64,000 nt of DNA from the NCBI RefSeq assembly GCF_009696375.1, contig NZ_VUMD01000005.1:186001-250000 (forward strand), in the 5' to 3' direction. Below, in pieces: positions 1 through 7,830 of this stretch. Both the position numbers and the translations under genes were made by a program. Under the pieces are notes generated by a model, which searched no databases, was not told the DNA's origin, and worked only from the letters and a program-made list of their open reading frames with translations. How positions within the stretch are numbered: position 1 is the first letter of the stretch; each line of letters opens with the position of its first letter. The DNA is from Clostridium porci. GTDB taxonomy: Bacteria > Bacillota > Clostridia > Lachnospirales > Lachnospiraceae.

Positions 1-1
1 G

Positions 2-1666
2 CCCTCAGAGGGAGGAGATGTTCATTTGGAGACATTGTCCCGCCTGTCTGCTCTGCTTATGAATCCAGGCTTTCGGGAGGCTCTTATAGCTGCTCAGTCC
101 AAGGCTGAGTTTCTGAAACGAATCGATGAGGCAGAGACCGCACGTTTTGGAGCTGCTATAGAAGGAAGCAAAGAAGAAGGGGCAGATACAGAGGGTACAG
201 AGAATGTAAGCTCTGGGGGGAAGATGACCGGTCAGTCCGGCTACCGAGTACTGGCAGTGACGGCCTGCCCCACAGGCATCGCCCATACTTACATGGCGGC
301 TGAGAATTTGGTAAATACCGGAAGGAAGCTGGAAATCCCCCTGAAGGCAGAGACGAACGGCTCCTCAGGAGCCCAGAATGTCCTTACAAAAGATGAGATT
401 GAGCAGGCAGATGCCATTATCATAGCGGCAGATAAAAATGTGGAGATGGCAAGGTTCGACGGGAAGCCGGTTATAATGGCTTCTGTATCTGACGGAATCC
501 ACAAGGCAGAGGAGTTGGTCAACCTGGCTGTCAGCGGAGAGGTTCCTGTATATCGCCATACAGGAGGCAGTGGGGAAGCCGCCTCCAGCCAGGGAAACGA
601 CAGCATAGGACGGACGATCTACAGGCACCTTATGAACGGTGTCTCCCACATGCTGCCCTTTGTAATCGGCGGCGGTATTCTGATTGCATTGGCATTTCTC
701 TTGGATGATTATACCATAGACCCTTCCAACTTTGGTAAGAATACACCTCTGGCAGCCTATCTGAAAACCATTGGTGAACAGGCCTTTGGCATGATGCTTC
801 CCATACTGGCAGGATTTATTGCCATGAGTATAGCGGATCGCCCCGGACTGGCAGCCGGACTGGTGGCCGGATTGATAGCAAAGATGGGCTCTACGTTCGG
901 GAATCCGGCGGGAGGGGATGTAAACGCAGGATTTTTAGGAGCCTTATTTGCCGGTTTTGTGGGAGGCTATATTGTAGAGGGGCTGCGCAGGCTGTTTTCT
1001 AGGCTGCCCAAAGCTCTCGAGGGGATTAAACCGGTGCTTTTGTACCCTGTTGCAGGTATTTTTCTGGCGGCAGCGGCAACCACCTTTATTAACCCCTATA
1101 TAGGAATGATTAACGATGGCCTGACCGATTCTCTAAATGGTATGGGTGGGATAAGCAGGGTGGCGCTGGGGATGGTTCTGGGAGGAATGATGTCCATTGA
1201 TATGGGCGGCCCCTTTAACAAGGCTGCTTATGTATTCGGAACAGCCCAGCTTGCAGAGGGTAACTTTGAGGTGATGGCAGCTGTGATGGCCGGAGGTATG
1301 GTTCCCCCCATCGCAATCGCGCTGTGCACCACATTTTTTAAAAAGAAATTTACGAGGAAGGAGCGCCAGTCCGGTATTGTAAACTATGTTATGGGATTAT
1401 CCTTTATAACAGAGGGAGCCATTCCCTTTGCGGCTCAGGACCCCCTGCGTGTGCTGCCTTCCTGTATCATAGGCTCCGCATTGGCAGGGGGGCTCTCCAT
1501 GGCTTTTGGCTGCACGCTCCGTGCGCCACACGGAGGCATCTTTGTACTGCCTACCATCGGAAATCCGCTTATGTTTCTGGCAGCCGTGATTGCCGGAGCA
1601 GTGGCAGGCTGCGTAATATTGGGATTTCTCAAGAAAACGGAGAAGGCTTCGTCTATGGTTAAATAG
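2..1666 (+). CDS. fruA: PTS fructose transporter subunit IIABC, 5' end outside window
   Basis: Membrane permease that imports fructose and phosphorylates it to fructose-1-phosphate. The frame is open to the window edge, and the first codons read as the end of a IIA domain (GGDVHLETLSRLSALLM), so this is the C-terminal part of a IIABC fusion; the TTG at 26 is not a real start. The IIB domain carries the phosphorylated cysteine in ACPTGIAHTYMAA (Cys codon at 266). The IIC domain (from about 620) is a multi-span membrane unit with the conserved GGPFNKAAYVFG loop. A linker rich in Glu/Gly lies between IIA and IIB. A terminator follows at once, so this is the last gene of its operon; 1-phosphofructokinase and a regulator would be expected upstream, outside the window. 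Confidence 0.95.
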   Translation, partial: PSEGGDVHLETLSRLSALLMNPGFREALIAAQSKAEFLKRIDEAETARFGAAIEGSKEEGADTEGTENVSSGGKMTGQSGYRVLAVTACPTGIAHTYMAAENLVNTGRKLEIPLKAETNGSSGAQNVLTKDEIEQADAIIIAADKNVEMARFDGKPVIMASVSDGIHKAEELVNLAVSGEVPVYRHTGGSGEAASSQGNDSIGRTIYRHLMNGVSHMLPFVIGGGILIALAFLLDDYTIDPSNFGKNTPLAAYLKTIGEQAFGMMLPILAGFIAMSIADRPGLAAGLVAGLIAKMGSTFGNPAGGDVNAGFLGALFAGFVGGYIVEGLRRLFSRLPKALEGIKPVLLYPVAGIFLAAAATTFINPYIGMINDGLTDSLNGMGGISRVALGMVLGGMMSIDMGGPFNKAAYVFGTAQLAEGNFEVMAAVMAGGMVPPIAIALCTTFFKKKFTRKERQSGIVNYVMGLSFITEGAIPFAAQDPLRVLPSCIIGSALAGGLSMAFGCTLRAPHGGIFVLPTIGNPLMFLAAVIAGAVAGCVILGFLKKTEKASSMVK

Positions 1667-1726
1667 ACTTACCTAATGCGGGGTACAAGTCACCCTGAAA
1701 AGTCATTGAGAATCAACAGCATTTAG

Positions 1727-1756
1727 AAAGGACGCCTACGAAACGGCGTCCTTTTT
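1727..1756 (+). terminator. Rho-independent terminator after fruA
   Basis: Arms AAAGGACGCC and GGCGTCCTTT pair perfectly around an 8-nt loop and run into five T residues. Confidence 0.9.
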
Positions 1757-1832
1757 AGCATCCGTTTCTTTACAGTCTTTCTTTAAAATTTTATAGTAAG
1801 GGTTTTGCTTTCTTCCCCTAATTTTTTTAGTT

Positions 1833-1875
1833 TGTTGTTGTAACAACATATTTCTTATTGTATTTATCGTATACT
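1833..1875 (+). promoter_or_regulatory. hcp promoter with 16-bp palindromic operator
   Basis: A perfect palindrome, TGTTGTT-GT-AACAACA (1833-1848), lies upstream of a TATACT -10 box (1870-1875). No good -35 box sits 17 bp upstream of the -10. If transcription starts near 1882, the palindrome centre is at about -41.5, the class II activator position used by Crp/Fnr proteins. Known: hcp genes are regulated by Crp/Fnr-family proteins (HcpR, FNR). Inferred: this is such a site. Confidence 0.6.
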
Positions 1876-1967
1876 AGGCTCGTGAAACAAATAAATTCAG
1901 GTATGGCAAATGGGAATTTGATTTACAAGGAACAGAAGATATCGAACAGAAAGAGGAGGAGAAACGA

Positions 1968-3812
1968 ATGGAAAATAAAATGTTCTGCTTTCAATGTCAA
2001 GAAACTGCGGGTTGTACCGGCTGCACTCAGGTAGGTGTATGTGGGAAAAAGCCGGATGTGGCCGCAATGCAGGATCTCCTGGTTTATGTGACCAAGGGGT
2101 TGTCTGCTGTGACTACTCAGCTTCGTGGGGAAGGGGAAGAAGCTGACGCTGAGGTAAATCACCTGATAATACTGAACCTGTTTACAACCATTACCAACGC
2201 AAATTTCGATAAAGACGCCATCGCAGCTCTTATCAAAGCAACGCTAGATGTTAAAAGAAATTTAGCTGCAAAGGTAAAGCGGCCTGAAGCTCTGCCGGAA
2301 GCGGCTCTCTGGGACGGCGGGGAAGCGGATTATGAGGCTAAGGCGGCCGTGGTAGGAGTCCTGTCAACGAAAAACGAGGATATCCGGTCTTTGCGGGAAC
2401 TCATTACCTATGGGCTCAAGGGGCTGTCTGCTTACTCTAAGCATGCCAACGCTTTGCTGCAGGAGGACGGAGAACTGGACGCCTTCCTTCAGCGTGCTCT
2501 TGCCGCTACGCTTGACGAAAGTCTGACTGTAGACGACCTTGTGGCTCTGACGCTGGAGACCGGCAAATACGGAGTTGCCGGAATGGCGCTTTTGGACAAG
2601 GCCAATACCGGAGCCTATGGCAATCCTGAAGTGACCAAGGTAAACATTGGCGTAAGGGAGAATCCCGGCATTTTGGTTTCCGGCCATGACCTGCGTGATT
2701 TGGAAATGCTTCTGGAGCAGACCCAGGGCACAGGCGTGGACGTTTATACGCATTCGGAAATGCTTCCTGCCCATTACTACCCTGCTTTTAAGAAGTATCC
2801 TAATTTTGTGGGCAACTATGGCAACGCCTGGTGGAAGCAGAAGGAGGAGTTCCAGTCCTTCCATGGACCGATCCTGATGACTACGAATTGCATCGTGCCT
2901 CCCAAGGACAGCTACAAGGATCGCCTGTACACAACAGGAGCCGCAGGCTTTCCGGGCTGCAGACATATTCCCGGCGGTATTGGGGAGAAGAAGGATTTCT
3001 CTGAAATCATCGAGCATGCGAAACGCTGCGCTGCGCCTGCAGAGATCGAGACAGGAACGATTATAGGCGGCTTTGCCCATGAACAGGTATTTGCTTTGGC
3101 AGACAAGGTTGTAGATGCGGTGAAATCCGGGGCAATCAAGAAATTTGTGGTGATGGCCGGCTGTGACGGACGGGCAAAGAGCCGTGATTACTATACGGAA
3201 TTTGCGAAGGCTCTGCCAAAGGATACGGTTATCCTTACTGCGGGCTGTGCTAAATATAAGTACAATAAGCTGGAGCTGGGTGATATTGGGGGGATTCCCC
3301 GCGTACTGGACGCAGGCCAGTGCAACGACTCCTACTCCCTTGCGGTTATTGCTCTTAAGCTCAAGGAAATATTTGGGCTGGAGGATGTAAACGACCTGCC
3401 CATTGTTTACAATATTGCCTGGTACGAGCAGAAGGCGGTTATTGTGCTGCTGGCTCTGCTGCATTTAGGTGTGAAAAATATCCATCTGGGTCCTACGCTT
3501 CCTGCTTTCCTCAGCCCGAATGTGGCTAAGGTGTTGGTTGAAAGCTTTGGAATTGCCGGAATCGGAACAGTAGAGGACGACATGAGGCTGTTCTTTGGAG
3601 AGGAAAAAACTAAGCCAGCTGTCACAGGAGAGATGCTTGTTGGAGAAATCCTCAGGAAGCACCCGGAGGCTGCCTCTGTCCTGATGGAATGCGGCATGCA
3701 CTGTCTGGGCTGCCCTTCCTCCCAGATGGAGTCTCTGGAAGACGCCTGCATGGTTCATGGACTAAAGGTAGAAGATGTGCTGAAGGCTGTCAACCATAAG
3801 CTAGAGGGATAA
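1968..3812 (+). CDS. hcp: Hydroxylamine reductase (hybrid-cluster protein) with C-terminal DUF1858-like domain
   Basis: Cytoplasmic Fe-S protein; the family reduces hydroxylamine and acts as an NO reductase in anaerobes. The N-terminal cluster motif is C7-x2-C10-x8-C19-x5-C25 ([11 protein letters not shown] start), the spacing of the compact anaerobic class. Hybrid-cluster regions follow ([47 protein letters not shown]). At 614 residues it is longer than the usual 520-550: about 60 extra residues at the C-terminus ([33 protein letters not shown]) match a DUF1858-type domain with its own CxxC-like pair. Start chosen at the ATG after AAAGAGGAGGAG. It heads a group with the next two genes. Confidence 0.95.
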   Translation: MENKMFCFQCQETAGCTGCTQVGVCGKKPDVAAMQDLLVYVTKGLSAVTTQLRGEGEEADAEVNHLIILNLFTTITNANFDKDAIAALIKATLDVKRNLAAKVKRPEALPEAALWDGGEADYEAKAAVVGVLSTKNEDIRSLRELITYGLKGLSAYSKHANALLQEDGELDAFLQRALAATLDESLTVDDLVALTLETGKYGVAGMALLDKANTGAYGNPEVTKVNIGVRENPGILVSGHDLRDLEMLLEQTQGTGVDVYTHSEMLPAHYYPAFKKYPNFVGNYGNAWWKQKEEFQSFHGPILMTTNCIVPPKDSYKDRLYTTGAAGFPGCRHIPGGIGEKKDFSEIIEHAKRCAAPAEIETGTIIGGFAHEQVFALADKVVDAVKSGAIKKFVVMAGCDGRAKSRDYYTEFAKALPKDTVILTAGCAKYKYNKLELGDIGGIPRVLDAGQCNDSYSLAVIALKLKEIFGLEDVNDLPIVYNIAWYEQKAVIVLLALLHLGVKNIHLGPTLPAFLSPNVAKVLVESFGIAGIGTVEDDMRLFFGEEKTKPAVTGEMLVGEILRKHPEAASVLMECGMHCLGCPSSQMESLEDACMVHGLKVEDVLKAVNHKLEG

Positions 3813-3822
3813 CCAAATGAAT

Positions 3823-3860
3823 GGGGCCATAGAGCGGGAAAGGGAAAGCTCCATGGCCCC
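3823..3860 (+). other. Intergenic hairpin after hcp
   Basis: Perfect 8-bp arms GGGGCCAT / ATGGCCCC around a 22-nt purine-rich loop. Only a weak T-rich stretch follows (ACTTTACTT), so it may be a leaky terminator or mRNA-stability hairpin that lowers expression of the two downstream genes relative to hcp. Confidence 0.55.
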
Positions 3861-3892
3861 ACTTTACTTAAGATTAAGAAAGGAAATAATCA

Positions 3893-4516
3893 ATGAGTGC
3901 ATGTTTAGGTCCTATACATTATTGGCTCTATCACAAGATCCAGCTTCAGGAGAGTCTGACAGGGGCGCTTATAGCTGTGCTGCCGTCAGAGAAAGAAAAA
4001 GCCCTTACCGCACGCCTGGCGGATACCTGCGGGGCTGTGGAGAACCGCCCTCTGGAGGAGGTCATTGACTCCGGTAATATCCATGGCTGGCTGCAGGGCC
4101 AAATCGCCGTAGCAGAAGCACGGTTTGCTATAGCTGTTACAGAGCTGCAAAGAGACAGCTTATGCCAGCTGGAGGCTTTGAAGCAGAAGGCCAGGCAGAT
4201 TGGTCAGAGAGCCCCCCTGGCTGATGTTAAAAGCCCCCAGGAAGCGTACCAAAAGCTGAACGATGTGCTGCTGGATGGGATGCCCTGCGACCGCGTCAAT
4301 GAGGTGCTGGAGCAGGATGACAGCCATATCCTTTGGAGGCAAAGAACGGATCTTCATAAATCCTATTGGGAGCAGGCAGGAGGAGACGCTAAAAATTATT
4401 ATGTTCTGAGAGATGAGTGGATCTCTGGCATGCTGGAGGGCAGCGGACTTGTGTTTGAACGATCCGGAGAGCAGTTTTCTATTAGAGGAAGGAGAAAAGG
4501 CAATGAGCGGTATTGA
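3893..4516 (+). CDS. Conserved hypothetical protein between hcp and hemerythrin
   Basis: A 207-residue soluble protein that I do not recognise as a named family. It starts MSACLGPIHYWLY after a good ribosome site (AAAGGAAAT), has no signal peptide or membrane segment, and is mostly helical by composition with aromatic, His and Trp residues (HYWLYHK, GNIHGWLQGQ, DSHILWRQR, KSYWEQAG). Its stop codon lies inside the next gene (14-nt overlap), so the two are probably translationally coupled. The position between an NO-reducing hybrid-cluster protein and a hemerythrin suggests a role in nitrosative or oxygen stress, perhaps metal or haem handling, but this is inference from context only. Confidence 0.75.
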   Translation: MSACLGPIHYWLYHKIQLQESLTGALIAVLPSEKEKALTARLADTCGAVENRPLEEVIDSGNIHGWLQGQIAVAEARFAIAVTELQRDSLCQLEALKQKARQIGQRAPLADVKSPQEAYQKLNDVLLDGMPCDRVNEVLEQDDSHILWRQRTDLHKSYWEQAGGDAKNYYVLRDEWISGMLEGSGLVFERSGEQFSIRGRRKGNERY

Positions 4517-5054
4517 TTTGATGGTGCAGGAGCATGAGCATATTTTAAAATTTGTGGACATTATACGAAGCGCCTGCTGTCGGGTTCTGGATGGCTTTCC
4601 CGTAGATGCGGATGATTTTCAAAGGATGCTTACCTTCGCCCGAACTTATGCAGATCACCATCACCATGGGAAGGAAGAGCAGATATTATTTCGGGAGATG
4701 AGGGCCCGGCTGGGGCAGACGGCCGAACATCTGATTCAGCACGGCATGCTGGTGGAGCACGATATGGGAAGATTCCATATTGCTGAGCTGGAAAGTGCGC
4801 TGGAGCGGTACAAGGCAACCGGAAGCACCATGGATAAGCTGGAAATTCTGACGCATGCTGCCGGCTGGGCAAATCTGCTGCAGCGTCATATAGAGAAAGA
4901 AAACAATGCTGTGTACACCTTTGCCAAGCGCATGCTGCCTTCGGATGTACTTAAGCAAATCGATGCAGAGTCTGAGGCATTTGAAGAAGCAGAGAGGGCA
5001 AATACGGCTCAGGCGCTGACATTGCTGGAGCAGCTTTCCGAAACATATTTGTAA
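4503..5054 (+). CDS. Hemerythrin HHE-domain protein
   Basis: A 183-residue helical-bundle protein predicted to hold a non-haem di-iron centre that binds O2 or NO. Candidate ligands are present in order: H11/H13 (VQEHEHI), the ADHHHHGKEEQ segment, the VEHDMGR segment and the RHIEKENNAVY segment, matching the HHE cation-binding pattern. Start chosen at 4503 because GGAAGGAG lies 8 nt upstream; the frame is also open further 5'. It overlaps the preceding gene. With hcp upstream it forms a plausible NO/O2 defence unit; the bacterial relatives YtfE/ScdA repair Fe-S clusters after nitrosative stress, but this protein lacks their N-terminal ScdA_N domain. Confidence 0.88.
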   Translation: MSGIDLMVQEHEHILKFVDIIRSACCRVLDGFPVDADDFQRMLTFARTYADHHHHGKEEQILFREMRARLGQTAEHLIQHGMLVEHDMGRFHIAELESALERYKATGSTMDKLEILTHAAGWANLLQRHIEKENNAVYTFAKRMLPSDVLKQIDAESEAFEEAERANTAQALTLLEQLSETYL

Positions 5055-5188
5055 ATGAAAGGAAACCCTTATGCCTGTTTATAAAGCTCTTTCCATGTTC
5101 GTAGTGTCTTAAATTCTGCTGAAAAACGGGTTTTACAGAGAAGGTGGTATTTATAGTTGACAAGGGAATGGAAGTTTCCGGCGATGGA

Positions 5189-5197
5189 TGGTATAAT
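5189..5197 (+). promoter_or_regulatory. Extended -10 promoter for ybaK-like gene
   Basis: TGG-TATAAT, an extended -10 element, lies 38 bp before the start codon. The nearby TTGACA (5157-5162) is too far away to be its -35 box. Confidence 0.5.
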
Positions 5198-5234
5198 GTA
5201 GGGAGCATGAGAAAATAAAGGTGGTATAAAAGGG

Positions 5235-5705
5235 ATGGAAGAAAAAACGAATGTTATGCGGGCGTTGGATAAGGGGAAAGTATGCTATCAGGCCCATACT
5301 TATGGAGATACGGGAGCTGTAAGTGGATTGGAAGTAGCCAGGGTTTTGAAGGAGAATCCAGATACGGTTTTTAAAACGCTGGTTACAGTGGGAAAATCCT
5401 CGGCTCACTATGTATTTATGGTTCCTGTAAGCAAGGAGCTGGATTTGAAGAAGGCAGCCAAAAGCGTGGGAGAAAAGAGGGTGGATATGGTGGCCTCCAG
5501 GGAGCTTTTGCCTCTTACCGGCTATATACATGGAGGCTGCTCCCCTATTGGCATGAAAAAACAGCTCAGGACGGTGATTGATTCCAGCGCAGAGCAGCAT
5601 GATAGGATATTCTTCAGCGCCGGAAAGATTGGGTATCAGATAGAAACTACTTTAAAGGAATTGAATAAGGCGCTGCAATTTGAACTCCACGACGTAAGCG
5701 AATAG
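5235..5705 (+). CDS. ybaK: Cys-tRNA(Pro)/Cys-tRNA(Cys) deacylase, YbaK/EbsC family
   Basis: Cytoplasmic editing enzyme that hydrolyses Cys mischarged onto tRNA(Pro). The 156-residue length fits the family, and family landmarks are present: VFKTLVTVG, YVFMVPVSKELDLKKAAK, the GYIHGGCSPIGMKK loop and FFSAGKIG near the end. It stands alone between its own promoter and the convergent tRNA genes. The ribosome site is AAAGGTGG/AAAAGGG just before ATGGAAG. Confidence 0.93.
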   Translation: MEEKTNVMRALDKGKVCYQAHTYGDTGAVSGLEVARVLKENPDTVFKTLVTVGKSSAHYVFMVPVSKELDLKKAAKSVGEKRVDMVASRELLPLTGYIHGGCSPIGMKKQLRTVIDSSAEQHDRIFFSAGKIGYQIETTLKELNKALQFELHDVSE

Positions 5706-5828
5706 AGGGGGATTTTTGAATTGCATCAATATTAAGTATGAGAATCAATACAAACAAAACAGCACCTGGACTTGAAGTCCAGACACTGCCTGCTTGTCTG
5801 AGGTCTTGCCTATACAAAACCTTTAAAG

Positions 5829-5902
5829 TAGCGGAAAAAGGACTTGAACCTTCGACACCGCGGGTATGAACCGCGTGCTCTAGCCAGCTGAGCTATTCCG
5901 CC
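5829..5902 (-). tRNA. tRNA-Met (CAT)
   Basis: Complete cloverleaf on the minus strand, 74 nt. The anticodon loop TTCATAC is held by CGCGG/CCGCG; the D arm reads AGCTCAGCTGGCTAGAGC and the T loop TTCAAGT. The acceptor is GGCGGAA/TTCCGCT, with a G1-U72 wobble and discriminator A; CCA is not encoded. The GGC start rather than CGC fits elongator Met, not initiator. It is co-transcribed downstream of tRNA-Val. Confidence 0.93.
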
Positions 5903-5924
5903 ATAGTATAATATTGAAAGGTAG

Positions 5925-5997
5925 TGGGGCCTACAGGGCTCGAACCTGTGACCCTCTGCTTGTAAGGCAGATGCTCTCCCAGCTGAGCTAAGACCCC
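5925..5997 (-). tRNA. tRNA-Val (TAC)
   Basis: 73-nt cloverleaf on the minus strand. The anticodon loop CTTACAA gives anticodon TAC, the acceptor is GGGGTCT/AGGCCCC with discriminator A, and the T arm is ACAGG-TTCGAGC-CCTGT. First gene of the Val-Met pair; 22 nt separate it from tRNA-Met. Confidence 0.95.
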
Positions 5998-6041
5998 ACA
6001 TTTTCCTGCTGCCGAAGCTGCTTTACCGCGACTGCCTGTAC

Positions 6042-6070
6042 AGTATATGATAAATTGTGGTAATTGTCAA
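6042..6070 (-). promoter_or_regulatory. Promoter of the tRNA-Val/tRNA-Met operon
   Basis: On the minus strand a consensus TTGACA (6065-6070) is followed by a 17-bp spacer and TATACT (6042-6047), about 45 bp before the mature tRNA-Val 5' end. Confidence 0.85.
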
Positions 6071-6124
6071 GACTTTTTATATTAATTTTTTATAGAAATT
6101 TTCTTAGTGTTTTATATAGGAATA

Positions 6125-6133
6125 TGGTATAAT
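6125..6133 (+). promoter_or_regulatory. Extended -10 promoter for the lipid kinase gene
   Basis: TGG-TATAAT points toward the downstream kinase and would give an untranslated leader of about 115 nt. Confidence 0.5.
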
Positions 6134-6254
6134 ATCGCCAGATATTATACTGCGCTGGTTGGGTAACACGCAAAGGAGGGGCAAAGCGCCAAACCGAGCC
6201 ATGCGCTTTCAGGTAATTAATTATAAATCCACAGAAAGGATCAAGTGCGCTAGC

Positions 6255-7184
6255 ATGTACAGCTTCATCGTAAACCCATACGCCGGATGCGGAAAAGGCA
6301 TGAAGATTTGGAAAGCCATAGCTCGCTATCTGGTGAGTCACAGCATAGAATACGAAGTGGTTCTCACAGAGGGCCCCGGAGACGCAAAGCGGGCGGCAGC
6401 CAGGCTGACAGAGGCCGTGGGGGAGCCGGGATATATCATTACGGTAGGCGGCGACGGCACCATGAACGAAGTCCTGGATGGGGTATCGTTCCACGCGCCC
6501 TTAAGCCTGGGCTATATCCCGGCTGGCTCCGGCAACGATCTGGCCAGAGGACTTGGATTGCCCAAAAGCGCCGTCAAATGCCTGAAAAAGCAGCTAACTC
6601 CCGGGCATTTTACCATGATAGATTATGGAGTCCTTTCCTATGGAGCCCAGGAGCCCTGCCACCGGCGCTTTTTAGTCAGCGCCGGTATTGGATATGACGC
6701 AGCCGTCTGTCAGGAGGCCCTTACCTCCCGGTGCCGCAGCCGTTTAAGCCGTCTGGGATTGGGCAGGCTTTCCTATATGGCGCTGGGTATACGCCAGTTT
6801 TTCAAACTAAGCTCCTCCAAGGGATATATCCTGCTGGACGGAGTTAAAAAAGTAGAATTTAACAATATTCTGTTCATTTCCTGCCACATACAGCCTTCAG
6901 AAGGGGGAGGTTTCCATTTTGCCCCCAGAGCGGATGGAAGTGACGGGAAGCTGAATATCTGCGTAGTAAGCCATAGAGCCAGAATCAAGCTGATTCCCAT
7001 TCTGCTTTCGGCCTTTACAGGCCGCAGGGGGAGCAGGACAAGAGGAATCCGCAGCTATGAGTGCAGAGAGATCTCCATTCATACGGAGGCAGCTCTTCCT
7101 GTCCATACAGATGGAGAAAGCTGTGGCCTTCAGAATGATATTCAGGTAGGCTGTGTTGCCAGAAAGGTGCGTATGATGGTGTGA
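6255..7184 (+). CDS. YegS/DgkB-type lipid (diacylglycerol) kinase
   Basis: Predicted to phosphorylate diacylglycerol or a related lipid using ATP. The fold signatures are the N-terminal VNPYAGCGKG, the nucleotide-binding loop TVGGDGTMNEVLDG, and YIPAGSGNDLARGLG; the C-terminal part holds the lid region (ADGSDGKLNICVVS and HTDGES). 309 residues is normal. I place the start at 6255 because family members begin just before the VNP motif, although the frame is open about 100 nt further upstream and the nearest Shine-Dalgarno (AAAGGA) is 14 nt away. It is followed at 40 nt by ispF. Confidence 0.88.
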   Translation: MYSFIVNPYAGCGKGMKIWKAIARYLVSHSIEYEVVLTEGPGDAKRAAARLTEAVGEPGYIITVGGDGTMNEVLDGVSFHAPLSLGYIPAGSGNDLARGLGLPKSAVKCLKKQLTPGHFTMIDYGVLSYGAQEPCHRRFLVSAGIGYDAAVCQEALTSRCRSRLSRLGLGRLSYMALGIRQFFKLSSSKGYILLDGVKKVEFNNILFISCHIQPSEGGGFHFAPRADGSDGKLNICVVSHRARIKLIPILLSAFTGRRGSRTRGIRSYECREISIHTEAALPVHTDGESCGLQNDIQVGCVARKVRMMV

Positions 7185-7224
7185 CTGTGCCGTAAAGACA
7201 AACTACAATATATAAGGAGTTACT

Positions 7225-7767
7225 ATGAGAATCGGACAAGGGTATGATGTGCATAAATTAGCAGAAAATCGACCGCTGGTTTTGGGGGGTGTGGCCATCC
7301 CTTATGAAAAAGGGCTTCTGGGCCATTCTGACGCGGACGTGCTGGTTCATGCGGTGATGGACGCTCTTTTGGGAGCTGCGGCTTTAGGAGACATCGGGCA
7401 GCATTTTCCGGATGCGGACCCTGCATATAAAGGAATTTCCAGCATAGAGCTGTTAAAGAAGGTTGGGGGGCTTTTAGACGAAAGGGGATATATAATCGAA
7501 AATATAGATTCAACTGTCGTTGCCCAGCATCCCAGGCTGGCTCCCTATCGGGTTCAAATGGCAGGGAACATAGCCTTAGCCCTGGGACTGGACAGCTCCA
7601 GAGTCAGCGTCAAGGCCACTACAGAGGAGGGGCTTGGCTTTACAGGACGGGGAGAGGGAATTTCCGCCCAGGCAATTACCTTATTGACGGAAGCCGCTGA
7701 TTACTGCTATGATAATAAAATAATGGGGGGAGGCTGTCAGGGCTGTTCTGGCTGTGGACGGGGATAA
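7225..7767 (+). CDS. ispF: 2-C-methyl-D-erythritol 2,4-cyclodiphosphate synthase
   Basis: Fifth step of the non-mevalonate isoprenoid pathway: it cyclises CDP-ME-2-phosphate to MEcPP. Metal-binding residues are in GQGYDVHKL (Asp8, His10) and [30 protein letters not shown] and the substrate loop [18 protein letters not shown] are present. At 180 residues it is about 20 longer than the usual 155-160; the extra tail is Cys/Gly-rich ([10 protein letters not shown]), which is unusual and could bind metal or simply be a run-on. The ribosome site AAGGAG is 7 nt before the ATG. Confidence 0.95.
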   Translation: MRIGQGYDVHKLAENRPLVLGGVAIPYEKGLLGHSDADVLVHAVMDALLGAAALGDIGQHFPDADPAYKGISSIELLKKVGGLLDERGYIIENIDSTVVAQHPRLAPYRVQMAGNIALALGLDSSRVSVKATTEEGLGFTGRGEGISAQAITLLTEAADYCYDNKIMGGGCQGCSGCGRG

Positions 7768-7830
7768 AGAAAGCTTCGAATCAGCATGAGGCAGCCGCAG
7801 AAAATTAATTTCATTTAGGAGAATGAGAGT

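Noticed and set aside
2364-3464. Long antisense open frame inside hcp
   Set aside because: It is a codon-bias shadow: the plus strand has every Hcp motif, and the antisense frame has no ribosome site or family resemblance.
3817-4068. Open frame starting just after hcp
   Set aside because: It crosses the intergenic hairpin and runs in another frame over the start of the 207-residue gene, which has the better ribosome site and protein character.
5157-5185. TTGACA-based promoter before the ybaK-like gene
   Set aside because: No -10 box lies 16-18 bp after it; the extended -10 at 5189-5197 is a better candidate.
7768-7830. T-box leader for cysS
   Set aside because: Only 63 bp separate it from ispF, too short for a T-box, and no T-box sequence is seen.
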